The notes beneath the pieces were generated by a model, which saw nothing but the letters and a program-made list of their open reading frames with translations, had not been told where the DNA came from and did not search any database. Shown piece by piece: positions 5,395 through 5,500 of a stretch of DNA of 5,500 nt. The stretch's first letter is position 1. Every line of letters starts with the position of its first letter. Position numbers and translations under genes: made by a program. The DNA is from Alphaproteobacteria bacterium (GTDB taxonomy: Bacteria > Pseudomonadota > Alphaproteobacteria > Micavibrionales > UBA2020): contig JAGXAX010000108.1 of the NCBI GenBank assembly GCA_018971405.1, positions 1-5,500 on the forward strand, read 5' to 3'.

Positions 5395-5500
5395 CAACCG
5401 ACATCGTTCCTGAAAAGAAAGACACCTACACCATCAACCTGGGGCCCCAGCACCCCGCGGCGCACGGCGTCCTGCGCCTGATCCTCGAGATGGACGGCGA
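5391..5500 (+). CDS. nuoD: NADH-quinone oxidoreductase subunit D (NuoD, 49-kDa subunit), 5' part only
   Basis: ATG 5391 overlaps the nuoC stop as ATGA, and the frame stays open to the right edge, giving 36 residues plus a partial codon. Residues about 13-31 include the 49-kDa hallmark [21 protein letters not shown], whose histidines lie on the first beta hairpin that lines the quinone pocket next to NuoB. The remaining about 350 residues expected for the family lie outside the window. Intact as far as seen, and its position after nuoC fits the standard gene order. Confidence 0.96.
   Translation, partial: MTTDIVPEKKDTYTINLGPQHPAAHGVLRLILEMDG

Noticed and set aside
4067..5397. Long minus-strand frames opposite nuoA, nuoB and nuoC
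   Set aside because: They are antisense shadows of genes whose identity is certain from cofactor ligands and signatures.
1..5500. CRISPR array, insertion sequence, rRNA or toxin-antitoxin pair
   Set aside because: I found no regularly spaced repeats of suitable length, no transposase-like protein, no rRNA-like sequence and no typical small gene pair.

Overview
The window looks like the chromosome of a GC-rich alphaproteobacterium. The strongest sign is the right third: nuoA-nuoB-nuoC-nuoD, in the order and with separate nuoC and nuoD genes typical of alphaproteobacterial complex I operons. I cannot name the genus.

Layout from left to right. (1) Positions 1-221, minus strand, hold the 5' part of a gene that runs off the left edge. 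Its product resembles the N-terminal domain of HsdR-type (type I restriction R subunit-like) proteins, and it is written in AT-rich codons unlike the rest of the window. (2) Positions 222-422 are AT-rich and non-coding, with a 12-bp tandem repeat, a hairpin and a spaced inverted repeat. (3) Positions 423-1520, minus strand, hold a two-gene operon: an ankyrin-like protein with a Pro/Ala-rich tail, followed with no gap by a small antibiotic-biosynthesis-monooxygenase-fold (ABM) protein. Its promoter region (1555-1602) carries two adjacent dyad symmetries. (4) Positions 1676-3067, minus strand, encode a protein with an N-terminal membrane segment and a C-terminal Nudix-like domain. (5) Positions 3194-3466, minus strand, encode a short proline-rich lipoprotein. 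(6) Positions 3627-3703, plus strand, are tRNA-Asp(GTC) with a good sigma-70-type promoter. (7) From 3876 to the right edge, plus strand, is the start of the nuo operon, whose genes are nearly touching or overlap by 4 bp.

How it works together: the nuo genes encode the first subunits of the proton-pumping NADH:quinone oxidoreductase (membrane arm subunit A, and B, C and D of the quinone-reducing connecting module). The minus-strand genes form a separate accessory block of unrelated or unknown function that ends at the tRNA. The HsdR-like fragment and the membrane-anchored Nudix-like protein are the parts most likely to belong to defence or stress biology. Nothing in the window alone proves a new system, and the neighbouring sequence to the left would be decisive.
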